64,000 nucleotides of DNA, taken from Aquimarina algicola. GTDB taxonomy: Bacteria; Bacteroidota; Bacteroidia; Flavobacteriales; Flavobacteriaceae. Shown here piece by piece: positions 56,063 through 64,000 of the stretch. The stretch spans positions 496,001-560,000 of the forward strand of contig NZ_VFWZ01000003.1 in NCBI RefSeq assembly GCF_006443095.1. The letters run 5' to 3'. Made by a program: the position numbers and the translations under genes. The notes under the pieces are model-generated. The model was not told the DNA's origin. It did not search any database and saw nothing but the letters and a program-made list of their open reading frames with translations. The first letter of the stretch is position 1; the number at the start of each line of letters is the position of its first letter.

Positions 56063-59000
56063 TTAAAATGCAATTTGTAAACCTAAACTATATGTAGATG
56101 AAATAGGATATCTGGAAGAGTCAATACCTCGATTTTCTACACTATTACCACCAATTTCCGGATCGTAACCATCATATCCTGTAAAGGTTAGAGGATTCTG
56201 TGCAGTTAGGTATAATCTTAACTTGCTCAATGCAACACTTTCTAATGGTTCTTTTGGAAGTGAAAAACCAACAGTTATTTGTTTTAATCTTAAATAGTCT
56301 CCACTCTCTAACCAATAATCTGTATTAAAATCATAATTTGGATGTTCGCCATTATTTCCTCTAAAAGAAGGTATATCAGATGTAGGATTATCAGGAGTCC
56401 ATTGATTAACTAAATCCTGATGGCGTTGAAAACTATATGTTGCTGCTTTATTACCATTTAAAATTTCTGCCCCTACAGTACCAAACCAGTTCATAGAAAC
56501 GTCAAAGTTCTTGTAATCCCAGTTTAGATTTAGGCCATATTCAAAATCTGCTAAACCACTTCCTTTATATATTCTATCTTCATTTGTAATATTACCATCT
56601 CCATTAGTGTCTACATATTTTAAATCTCCCAATTGTGCATCTGATCTAGATGGCAATTGTCTATATGCTTCAAGTTCTTCTTGTGTTTTAATGGTACCAT
56701 CGGTTTCAAATAAGAAAAACGCACCAGCTTCAAAGCCTCTTGCTATTACAGTATTTGAGTTGATGTTATTAGAATCATTGAAAAAAACCACACTATTACT
56801 TACTACTTTGGTCACCTCATTTTTAAAAGTAGTAAACGTTCCTCCGATTGTTAAGTTACTTGCCCCGATTTTTGTCCTGTAATTTGTGGTTATTTCAAAC
56901 CCTTCGTTGGTCATGTTTCCTACATTTAGAAACAGGTTAGGGTTATCGATTGCACCTGCAGAACCCGGTAAGGTTACTGGAAACAACATATCTTCTTTTT
57001 CTGTTTGATAATAATCTAGTGTAAAACTTAATTTATTATTGAAAAGACCAAGATCAATTCCAATATTTTTTGATATCGAAGTTTCCCATTTTACATCTGC
57101 ATTGGCATATGCTCGTATTGCCGATCCCACATCAAAATTATTGTCATTTACGTCAAAAACATAATCTGCAAACTGTGCTATGGTTTTTGCAAATTCAAAA
57201 TCTCTAAAACCGTCATAACCGACTTCTGCATAGCTTAATCTAAGCTTAAAATTATTAACGGTTTCTTCTAGAGGTTCCCAAAAGGATTCACTAGATATAT
57301 TCCAGGCTGCAGAGACCGAAGGAAATGTACCCCATCTAAAATCTTCACCAAATCTAGATGAACCGTCGTAACGAACTAGAGCTTGCAAAATATATTTTTC
57401 TTTATAATTGTATTGAAGCCTTGCCAAGGTACCAACACGCTTTGTAGTATAATCAAATCCACTGCTTACATTTTCATTAATAGTACCTCCATTTAAAACA
57501 TCAATCGCATTACTGGTTATACCCTCTATAGATGCAGTAAATTGTTTATTATTATCTTCTTCTAAAGTACCAACAGTTTGCAGTGTCACATCATGATTTC
57601 CAAATTTCTTGTTATAAATAAGGCCGGCATCCCAACTGAATTTGGTTGTTCTTCCAGAAGATGTTGTTACTCCGCTTCTGGTTGGATCATTTTCTGATAT
57701 TCCCGTTTCTACATTAAATAGATCAAATCTTGGAACAAAGATATTTCTAAAATCGTTGGTTATTGAAGATCCCAGGTTTGTAGTAAAATCAAGATGTTCA
57801 CCTAACTTACGTTTAATTCCTAAATTAATATTGGTTCGATCTGTATTACTATCGTCTTTCCTTTTTAGTGCTTGCCCTAAAGCGATCGCTGGTGTTCTTG
57901 TACCACCCGAATTATTTATAATTGCCACCTCGGCATCTGGATCAATTTCTGGGAAATAAGGTCTATATCTACTTGCTGTCACAATGAGCCCGGTACTAGA
58001 ACGTCTTCTTTTTTCATGGGTGATCGCCACACTAGCATCAATTTTCCAATTATCAGTTACGTATGTGGTAGTGATACGACCATTGTAACGCTTAAAATTA
58101 GAATTAATTAGAGAACCATCTTGATCAAATAACTGCCCACTAGCATTATAAGTAAATTTATCTGACCCACCAGAGATATTTAGATTATATGTTTTTATCT
58201 CGGCATTATCAACCAGTACAAAGTCGTCAAATTCGTTATCATTATTCAACCATTCTGGAGTATTATTAGTTGTAGGACGAAAACCATTAAAATATTCAAA
58301 TGTATCAAGTTCATAAAATAATTGATCCTCGGTATTCATTAGTGGAGTACCGTCTCCTAAAAACTGAAACCCATTATTAAGATCAAAATTTACCTTCATC
58401 GATCCTGCAACACCCTTTTTGGTCGTTATTAATATAACTCCTGCTGCACCTCTTGATCCATAAACAGCTGTCGAAGCGCCATCTTTTAGAACATCAATAG
58501 TTTCAATTTCATTTGGACTCAATCCTGGGTCCCCTATTTGCGGGATTCCGTTGACCACAAATAAAGGTGCATTATTACCTTGTAAAGATGTAATTCCTCT
58601 AATCAAAATATTTGCTTGTTCACCCGGCTCTCCTGAACTTGAGGATACACTTACCCCTGCAATTTGTCCTTGTAATCTAGATGCAATATCCGATGTTACA
58701 AACTGCTGAATATCTTCGGTATCTATTCGGTCTACTGCACCGGTTAAGACTTTTTTACTCACAGTACCATATCCAACTACTATTATTTCATCTAAACTTT
58801 CCGCATCTTCCTCAAGACTTACATTTAAACTTGCCCCTGTGACTGTTACAGATTGATCTTTTAATCCCAAATAGCTAAACGTCAAAACATCCCCTATTTC
58901 GGCGTTGATTGAGTAATTCCCATCAAAATCTGTTGAAGTACCTCTAGAAGTACCTTGTATTAAAACTGACACTCCCGGGATTGCGAGGTTGTCTGCGGCG

Positions 59001-59131
59001 CCAACCACTTTTCCTTTTACTTCTATTGTATTTTGAGCGTACCCAACAAAGGATATGCTTAATACAATTAACATGAAAAGATTGAGCCCCTTTCTCCTTA
59101 TCTTTTTTTGAATTGATTGTTTTCTCACCAT
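56063..59131 (-). CDS. SusC/RagA family TonB-dependent transporter
   Basis: 1022 residues from the ATG at 59131 (MVRKQSIQKKIRRKG); an earlier in-frame ATG would overlap the upstream gene and lacks a signal peptide. Signal helix, a carboxypeptidase-like domain (VKGKVVGAADNLAIPGVSVLIQGTSRG in pieces, about residues 35-115), a plug with LDEIIVVGYGT and GSRGAAGVILITTKKG, and a 22-stranded barrel ending YSLGLQIAF. Imports oligosaccharides across the outer membrane with SusD. Confidence 0.95.
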   Translation of the reverse strand: MVRKQSIQKKIRRKGLNLFMLIVLSISFVGYAQNTIEVKGKVVGAADNLAIPGVSVLIQGTSRGTSTDFDGNYSINAEIGDVLTFSYLGLKDQSVTVTGASLNVSLEEDAESLDEIIVVGYGTVSKKVLTGAVDRIDTEDIQQFVTSDIASRLQGQIAGVSVSSSSGEPGEQANILIRGITSLQGNNAPLFVVNGIPQIGDPGLSPNEIETIDVLKDGASTAVYGSRGAAGVILITTKKGVAGSMKVNFDLNNGFQFLGDGTPLMNTEDQLFYELDTFEYFNGFRPTTNNTPEWLNNDNEFDDFVLVDNAEIKTYNLNISGGSDKFTYNASGQLFDQDGSLINSNFKRYNGRITTTYVTDNWKIDASVAITHEKRRRSSTGLIVTASRYRPYFPEIDPDAEVAIINNSGGTRTPAIALGQALKRKDDSNTDRTNINLGIKRKLGEHLDFTTNLGSSITNDFRNIFVPRFDLFNVETGISENDPTRSGVTTSSGRTTKFSWDAGLIYNKKFGNHDVTLQTVGTLEEDNNKQFTASIEGITSNAIDVLNGGTINENVSSGFDYTTKRVGTLARLQYNYKEKYILQALVRYDGSSRFGEDFRWGTFPSVSAAWNISSESFWEPLEETVNNFKLRLSYAEVGYDGFRDFEFAKTIAQFADYVFDVNDNNFDVGSAIRAYANADVKWETSISKNIGIDLGLFNNKLSFTLDYYQTEKEDMLFPVTLPGSAGAIDNPNLFLNVGNMTNEGFEITTNYRTKIGASNLTIGGTFTTFKNEVTKVVSNSVVFFNDSNNINSNTVIARGFEAGAFFLFETDGTIKTQEELEAYRQLPSRSDAQLGDLKYVDTNGDGNITNEDRIYKGSGLADFEYGLNLNWDYKNFDVSMNWFGTVGAEILNGNKAATYSFQRHQDLVNQWTPDNPTSDIPSFRGNNGEHPNYDFNTDYWLESGDYLRLKQITVGFSLPKEPLESVALSKLRLYLTAQNPLTFTGYDGYDPEIGGNSVENRGIDSSRYPISSTYSLGLQIAF

Positions 59132-59186
59132 ATGACTAGTGTTTGTGTTTGAATTTTGCTTTGATCTTTGTTTTGAATTTTGATTT

Positions 59187-61073
59187 TTATTGAAAAGTAA
59201 TATCAGGCATTGATTCATCAGCTTCTATTAGATTAGGTGCTTTGCCTTTGTATGTATTATTTTCAAATTTTATATTTTTTGAATCTTCTATTTTAATGGC
59301 GGGACTTTCTGGATATAATTGTGGAAATGTACCGGAGTTTGTGATCGTATTCTCTTTAAATACTAAGCCATTTGTATTCGTTACCTGTAAAATTAAATTA
59401 TCAAATTGATTAAAAATATTGTTCGTTATTTCAATATTTTTAAACGCTATATTCTTGTTATCATCATCTGTATTAAATCGGATAACTCCTCTATTTTTAC
59501 CTCCATGTTGGCAATCTTGAAATGTGTTTCCTCTTATCACAACATTAGCAGCATTACCCGATTCGTACCAATGACTACTCTCAACAGGAATCAGCAATGC
59601 TTCCATTTCTGTATTAAAAAAGTTATTTTCAATAAGAGTATTCTTTGGGTTAGAAATTAACAACCCTCTAGCTCTATTATTACCTATTTTACAATTTTTA
59701 ACTATCACTTCGGGATAAGCATCTAGGTTTTCTATCAAATCCCCTTTCTTTATATCATTTGGTAATTTCTCATTCAAGGTTATAATCTGATACCTGTTAT
59801 TGATATATTCAATGTCTTTAATCGTTAATTGTTTATAGGGAAAGAAAGAGTTACTTAATCTAACAAGACCAAGATTATCATTAGGTCGACCTATTACAAA
59901 AGCTTTTTGTTGATGATGTCCCATTCGAACACCAATTCTGTAATCGTCAAGTACATCTACAATTTTTTGATAACTTCCATGTATATTAGATGCATCATCC
60001 AGTTGGTTTTGAAATGTACAGTTTGTTAATATAATTTTCCCTCTACATCCTACAAAATGTGTTGCATCTGCAGTCGTCGATACCATACGGCCTTGAGATG
60101 GTATAACATTAAAATTATCTAATAGTAGGTCTTCAGAATTTTCTGCAATAATACCCATACCGCCTGCATGGTGTATAGTAACATTTGTACCCTTAAAACC
60201 TTTTGTATGTGTCACCCTAAAAGCAGGCGCAACTCTATTTAATCCTTGTTCGCCTTTCATGCTCAGGATATTACCAACTGGTGGTATCTTTTTTTTATGC
60301 CCATGAACCCTAATTAAACCAGGTTTTAGTTCTTCTGCCCTAACACGACGTTCTACACCTATATTTTTATTTCCAACATCACGCTTGTCATATTCATATT
60401 TATATACAATATTATCTAGATTGAATGTTGTTGATGTTTTCGATTTTGTTGTGATACTGGTGTATTTTTCAGTATTAAAAGAAATTCCTTTTCTCTTAGG
60501 ATCAAATAATATAGATTGTCCTAATGTATGTTGATAGTACTCTTTTATAAAGAAAATTTCGCCATTGCGAATATCATATGGATATTCTTTTGAAATCTCC
60601 ATATCAAATGTTTTATTTTCTATATTATTGGCTACAATTAATCCTTCACTATGAAATGATTGATACCAATCTATAGATACATTTTTGACATTGATATTTG
60701 TACTGCCTTCTATAAGAAATGGAATAATAACACCATGAAATATAAATAGTGAGCCTTGACCGTCTATCGTTAAGTTTTCTTTATTTAATATTGGAAAAGG
60801 GGTATTGACCATTCCATCTCCGTGATTTGAGATATAACAAAACTTTTCATATCCTTTGTCTGGATAAAAATGATAGGTTCCTTTTTCAAATCTTATTTCT
60901 GAAATAGGTTTCTTATCGGCTTGTAGGATTCTAGACACTACAGCAGGTGTAGCATCTTTGGCGATTTCTAAAGTAAATTCTACTATTTCTTTTTCAGGTA
61001 GTGTATTACTCGAACAACTTATACTAACAAGTATCGACACTAACAAAATGACGATTGTTTTATTTTTTAACAT
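59187..61073 (-). CDS. GH110-like alpha-galactosidase (parallel beta-helix lipoprotein)
   Basis: 628 residues. Lipobox VSISC (Cys20). A right-handed parallel beta-helix with repeating NVTIHHAGGMGI, LLLDNFNVIPSQG, ILTNCTFQNQLDDASNIHG, VIVKNCKIGNNRARGLLIS and NVVIRGNTFQDC turns. The blocks TADATHFVGCRG and QLDDASNIHGSY match what I know of GH110 alpha-1,3-galactosidases; the paired Asp359/Asp360 are candidates for catalysis. Marine GH110 enzymes act on carrageenan-derived galactose units. Family call is from motif recall, so moderate. Confidence 0.75.
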   Translation of the reverse strand: MLKNKTIVILLVSILVSISCSSNTLPEKEIVEFTLEIAKDATPAVVSRILQADKKPISEIRFEKGTYHFYPDKGYEKFCYISNHGDGMVNTPFPILNKENLTIDGQGSLFIFHGVIIPFLIEGSTNINVKNVSIDWYQSFHSEGLIVANNIENKTFDMEISKEYPYDIRNGEIFFIKEYYQHTLGQSILFDPKRKGISFNTEKYTSITTKSKTSTTFNLDNIVYKYEYDKRDVGNKNIGVERRVRAEELKPGLIRVHGHKKKIPPVGNILSMKGEQGLNRVAPAFRVTHTKGFKGTNVTIHHAGGMGIIAENSEDLLLDNFNVIPSQGRMVSTTADATHFVGCRGKIILTNCTFQNQLDDASNIHGSYQKIVDVLDDYRIGVRMGHHQQKAFVIGRPNDNLGLVRLSNSFFPYKQLTIKDIEYINNRYQIITLNEKLPNDIKKGDLIENLDAYPEVIVKNCKIGNNRARGLLISNPKNTLIENNFFNTEMEALLIPVESSHWYESGNAANVVIRGNTFQDCQHGGKNRGVIRFNTDDDNKNIAFKNIEITNNIFNQFDNLILQVTNTNGLVFKENTITNSGTFPQLYPESPAIKIEDSKNIKFENNTYKGKAPNLIEADESMPDITFQ

Positions 61074-61246
61074 TTAAGTACTGAATTTCATAATTATTAG
61101 CATTGTAAATTTCATTTAATTCAATAGATAGCTTGTGCATATGAGTAAATTAAATGTGCTTAACAGTAAATTAACATTAAAGACATAAAAAATTAAGCTT
61201 TATATATAATTTGAGGTATAGTACTGTTTTGAGGGCTTTAGGAATA

Positions 61247-63583
61247 CTAGTGAACTATAAACTTGTAGTCTTTTTTGAAGTTTTTTGAACTTGTAGATAT
61301 ATTAATTGGTCCTTTAGCATTTCCTATTTTGATCAATGCTGTTGCGATACCTGCTTCGGCTTGAATAGTATCAAGATTAACTACTTCTGCATTTCCGTCA
61401 ATGCTTATGTTGATCTTTTCTTCAAAATCCGGATTAATTGTATCATTATCATCTACTCCGGCGATATACAGAAATAATACATCATTTTGCCCGGCAGTTG
61501 CTTCTTTTCCACTTTTATCCAACCAAACACGAAGATTTGTTGTTTTTTGTGGTGTTTTTACAATATCTTCTGATACTTTTTCTCCATTCACAAATCCTAT
61601 AGCTTTTAAAGACCCAGGTGCAAACCTCTCTACCTTAAAAGTAAATGGGGGATTCTTCAGGTTTTCAGTATTCTTACCCAGGTCTGGTTTTTGTTTTGCA
61701 ATTAAAGCCTCATTAAGGTATAAAGCTACTTCATCACAATTAGAATAAACTTTGATTTCATTAGAGGATTTTTCATTCCAATACGTTGCAAGTTTTACTA
61801 CTGCTCCTTGATCAATCTCGCGCTGGCTTTGATAGAAATAATAGGCAAATTTTGGTAATCTAAAAATATCCATCAATCCTGAATGTTCGATATTATCATG
61901 ATTCCCTCGATTATAATCATACATTACCCAATAACTATCTGAATAGGCTGGTGTATTAAAGTTATCATTATGTGCTTCTTGCACATTATATGCTTGTAGC
62001 ATCATACGTTTTTCTCCAAAACCTCTTGCTTGACGACTACTCAATTCCTCACGTAACTCATTTGGTAATTTGTCTTGATTAAGCCCTGCATTTTTAGAAA
62101 AATACTCCCAATCACCATATTCTGAAACTGAAAGGGGTTTGTCTTTTAACGGATGAGGCCTTAGAATTCTATGTTGTCGCGCTTGCAGATAGATATCATA
62201 AACCTCATCCATCCATCCGCAAGAATATACATTTTCTCCTGGGAATTCTGCGTGAACAATTTCATTGAGTTTTTCCATAAAATGAACCGGCATTTTTGTC
62301 TCATTCAAAGAGACCTCCCACGCCATTACACAAGGATGATTTCTATCTCTTCTTATTAATTGCGTTGCTGAATTGTAGCAGTAATTTCTAAATTCGTCTG
62401 TATCATTATAAAATTGCCACCCCATGATTGCATCAATGACTACTATCCCCAACTCATCACAGGCATTCATAAATGCAGGTGACTGTGGATAGTGGGATAA
62501 TCTGATATAGTCAAATCCTGCATCTTTAATTTTTTTTGCGTCTCTATATTGCGCATTATCGGATAGTGCATAACCAATAAAAGGGTATTCTTGATGACGA
62601 TTCACACCTCTCAAAAACGTTTGCTTACCATTAATGTAGAGTTTATTGTCTTCAAAAGTAAATGCTCTAATACCAAATCTTGTTGTTTGTTCTTCGATCA
62701 CCTTACCATCTTGTGACACCTTTGTTACCAGATGATATAAGTTTGGATGTTTTGGCGACCATAAAGCAGGATTGGTAAGCGCAATTTGATCGGTTAACTC
62801 GATATCGCCATCTGCTTTAATTTTTACATTAGAAGTTGTTTTTGTTTCAACAATTTTTTCATTTCTATATATAGTTTGAGTAAGTTCTACCGATGCGGCT
62901 TTCTTATACTCATTCACTAAATGCGTTTTTATATTAACGATAGACTTTTCTTCTGATACTTTAGGATACGTAATAAAAATACCTCCACCTGCTACTTTGT
63001 TGGCTATACTAGGGTGAGAAATATAAATTTTTTCTTTTGTGATTAATGAAGCTTTTCTATATAACCCTCCGTACATATTAAAATCCAGTCGCTTCAATGG
63101 TTTTGGACCCGTGACAATATTATCTGTATTATCAAGGCGAACAGCAATTAGATTTTCTTCTCCTGTTTTTATATATTTTGAAATATCTATAACAATCGGT
63201 AGATATCCTCCTTGATGCTCATTTACCTCCATACCATTTATCCATATTTTAGAATAATTCATAGCAGCTTCGAACTCCAAAAACATTTTTTTGTTTTTAT
63301 GTTCTTTTGGGATGTACATTTTTTTTCGGTACCAACATATCCCTTGCCATTGGTCATTAACAACAAAAGGTTCTATATTCGCTGTATGAGGTAAACTTAT
63401 AGTTTGCCAAGTAGAATCATCATAATCCGGAGAATGAATCTCACCTTCAAAATCCTTTGATTCTTCTATTTTACTAAACTTCCAAGAGGCATTGATATTA
63501 GATTCTTTTTGGGTAGTTTTTTTACAAGACTGAAAAGCTAAAGCAACAATCATTAGAAGTATAAGTATTCTTAAATATTTCAT
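61247..63583 (-). CDS. GH2 beta-galactosidase-like enzyme, lipoprotein
   Basis: 778 residues. Lipobox ALAFQSC (Cys20). Domain order of GH2: sugar-binding jelly roll (about 30-195), Ig-like domain (about 200-310), TIM barrel (about 315-590) and C-terminal Ig-like domains. Acid/base Glu428 in AWEVSLNETKMP and nucleophile Glu488 in LSVSEYGDWEY; NRHQEYPFIG and RLSHYPQSPAF also fit. Galactosidase activity is likely from context, but GH2 also holds glucuronidases and mannosidases. 173 bases separate it from the GH110-like gene and eight from the next sulfatase gene. Confidence 0.88.
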   Translation of the reverse strand: MKYLRILILLMIVALAFQSCKKTTQKESNINASWKFSKIEESKDFEGEIHSPDYDDSTWQTISLPHTANIEPFVVNDQWQGICWYRKKMYIPKEHKNKKMFLEFEAAMNYSKIWINGMEVNEHQGGYLPIVIDISKYIKTGEENLIAVRLDNTDNIVTGPKPLKRLDFNMYGGLYRKASLITKEKIYISHPSIANKVAGGGIFITYPKVSEEKSIVNIKTHLVNEYKKAASVELTQTIYRNEKIVETKTTSNVKIKADGDIELTDQIALTNPALWSPKHPNLYHLVTKVSQDGKVIEEQTTRFGIRAFTFEDNKLYINGKQTFLRGVNRHQEYPFIGYALSDNAQYRDAKKIKDAGFDYIRLSHYPQSPAFMNACDELGIVVIDAIMGWQFYNDTDEFRNYCYNSATQLIRRDRNHPCVMAWEVSLNETKMPVHFMEKLNEIVHAEFPGENVYSCGWMDEVYDIYLQARQHRILRPHPLKDKPLSVSEYGDWEYFSKNAGLNQDKLPNELREELSSRQARGFGEKRMMLQAYNVQEAHNDNFNTPAYSDSYWVMYDYNRGNHDNIEHSGLMDIFRLPKFAYYFYQSQREIDQGAVVKLATYWNEKSSNEIKVYSNCDEVALYLNEALIAKQKPDLGKNTENLKNPPFTFKVERFAPGSLKAIGFVNGEKVSEDIVKTPQKTTNLRVWLDKSGKEATAGQNDVLFLYIAGVDDNDTINPDFEEKINISIDGNAEVVNLDTIQAEAGIATALIKIGNAKGPINISTSSKNFKKDYKFIVH

Positions 63584-63591
63584 ATGTGATA

Positions 63592-64000
63592 TTAATTCGT
63601 TTGACCCTTTTTAATTTCCCCGTATTTGTCTTTCCATTTTTTGAACCCTATTTCTACACCATTTTCCATTTGTTTGTGCACTTCAGGATACTCATTTTTG
63701 AGCCATTCTACGAGTCCACGAGTTTGCTCCATAGATTTGGGTTCATATACAGTACTTACAGGTATCATCTTTTGATCCAAATCTTTCGTCATTGACCTCA
63801 ATTCTGTTAATTTATAAGCATATTTTGGGTTTTTTGCCAGATTAACCAGCTCATGAGGATCATTTTGTAAATTGTATAATTCTTCAACAGGCTTTGAGTC
63901 TTCAAAAAAGAATTTTTGAGCTTCATTTAATGCTTCTTCTTCTTTTAAGGTTCTCATAATATGTACTGCCGGTCTGTAAAACTCTAAGTATATTTGATGT
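63592..64000 (-). CDS. Sulfatase, C-terminal part; gene continues past the right edge
   Basis: The frame is open from the window edge (HQIYLEFYRPAVHIMRTLKEE...) to a stop at 63592, about 136 residues. EELYNLQNDPHELVNLAKNPKY is the characteristic C-terminal block of S1 sulfatases, so this is the tail of a third sulfatase of the locus. An ATG at 63957 is internal, not the start. Eight bases before the GH2-like gene start downstream. Confidence 0.85.
   Translation of the reverse strand, partial: HQIYLEFYRPAVHIMRTLKEEEALNEAQKFFFEDSKPVEELYNLQNDPHELVNLAKNPKYAYKLTELRSMTKDLDQKMIPVSTVYEPKSMEQTRGLVEWLKNEYPEVHKQMENGVEIGFKKWKDKYGEIKKGQTN

Noticed and set aside
1..64000. tRNA genes, CRISPR arrays, insertion sequences
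   Set aside because: Looked for tRNA arms, regularly spaced direct repeats and transposase motifs by eye; none seen. A dedicated search would be more sensitive.

Overview
The window looks like chromosome of a marine member of the Flavobacteriaceae (Bacteroidota), plausibly Aquimarina-like. The support is low G+C, many short lipoproteins with a Cys lipobox, a SusC/SusD glycan-uptake locus with sulfatases, a eukaryote-like class I ribonucleotide reductase, DUF3109 and S41 proteins of the flavobacterial type, and TAnnTTTG-like promoter boxes. The genus is inference. No tRNA, rRNA, CRISPR array or insertion sequence was seen.

Positions 1-24.5 kb are mostly housekeeping: aspS (its first codons lie just outside the window), a ClC-type chloride protein with CBS domains, small membrane proteins, a cold-shock protein, tadA, dxs, a cluster of small lipoproteins (one with a frameshift next to its start), dgt-nrdA-nrdB for dNTP supply, a DUF3109 protein, a MarC-like membrane protein, an S41 C-terminal protease directly joined to a dCMP deaminase, a HupE/UreJ-like protein, two coiled-coil proteins, and a TPR histidine kinase/LuxR response regulator pair.

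Positions 24.7-48.9 kb hold an extracellular contractile injection system (eCIS; Afp/PVC/MAC-like). One minus-strand operon of about 18 tightly packed genes runs from 48,870 down to about 26,298: a membrane-anchored GH18-like enzyme, a small membrane protein, a Pvc16/DUF4255 terminator, an unknown 342-aa protein, sheath, two tube proteins, a 52-aa DUF5908 protein, a LysM protein, a VgrG-like spike, gp25, two large baseplate-J-like proteins flanking a putative fibre or adhesin, the tape measure, an AAA+ ATPase, a PAAR-like DUF4280 tip and a small membrane protein. Facing it on the plus strand is a 502-aa cargo candidate: a DUF4157 domain (HEAWH) followed by a C-terminal region in which I see a papain-like Cys/His/Asp arrangement. 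No capsid, terminase or portal gene is present, which argues against a prophage. The two-component pair beside the cargo gene could be its regulator, but this rests on position only.

Positions 49.4-64.0 kb are a minus-strand polysaccharide utilisation locus that continues past the right edge: a sulfatase (partial), a GH2 beta-galactosidase-like enzyme, a GH110-like alpha-galactosidase, SusC, SusD, a surface glycan-binding-type lipoprotein and two more S1 sulfatases, ended by a clear terminator. The combination suggests a sulfated galactan (carrageenan- or agar-type, from red algae) as substrate. The sulfatases would remove sulfate, GH110 and GH2 would cleave alpha- and beta-galactosidic ends, and SusC/D would import oligosaccharides.
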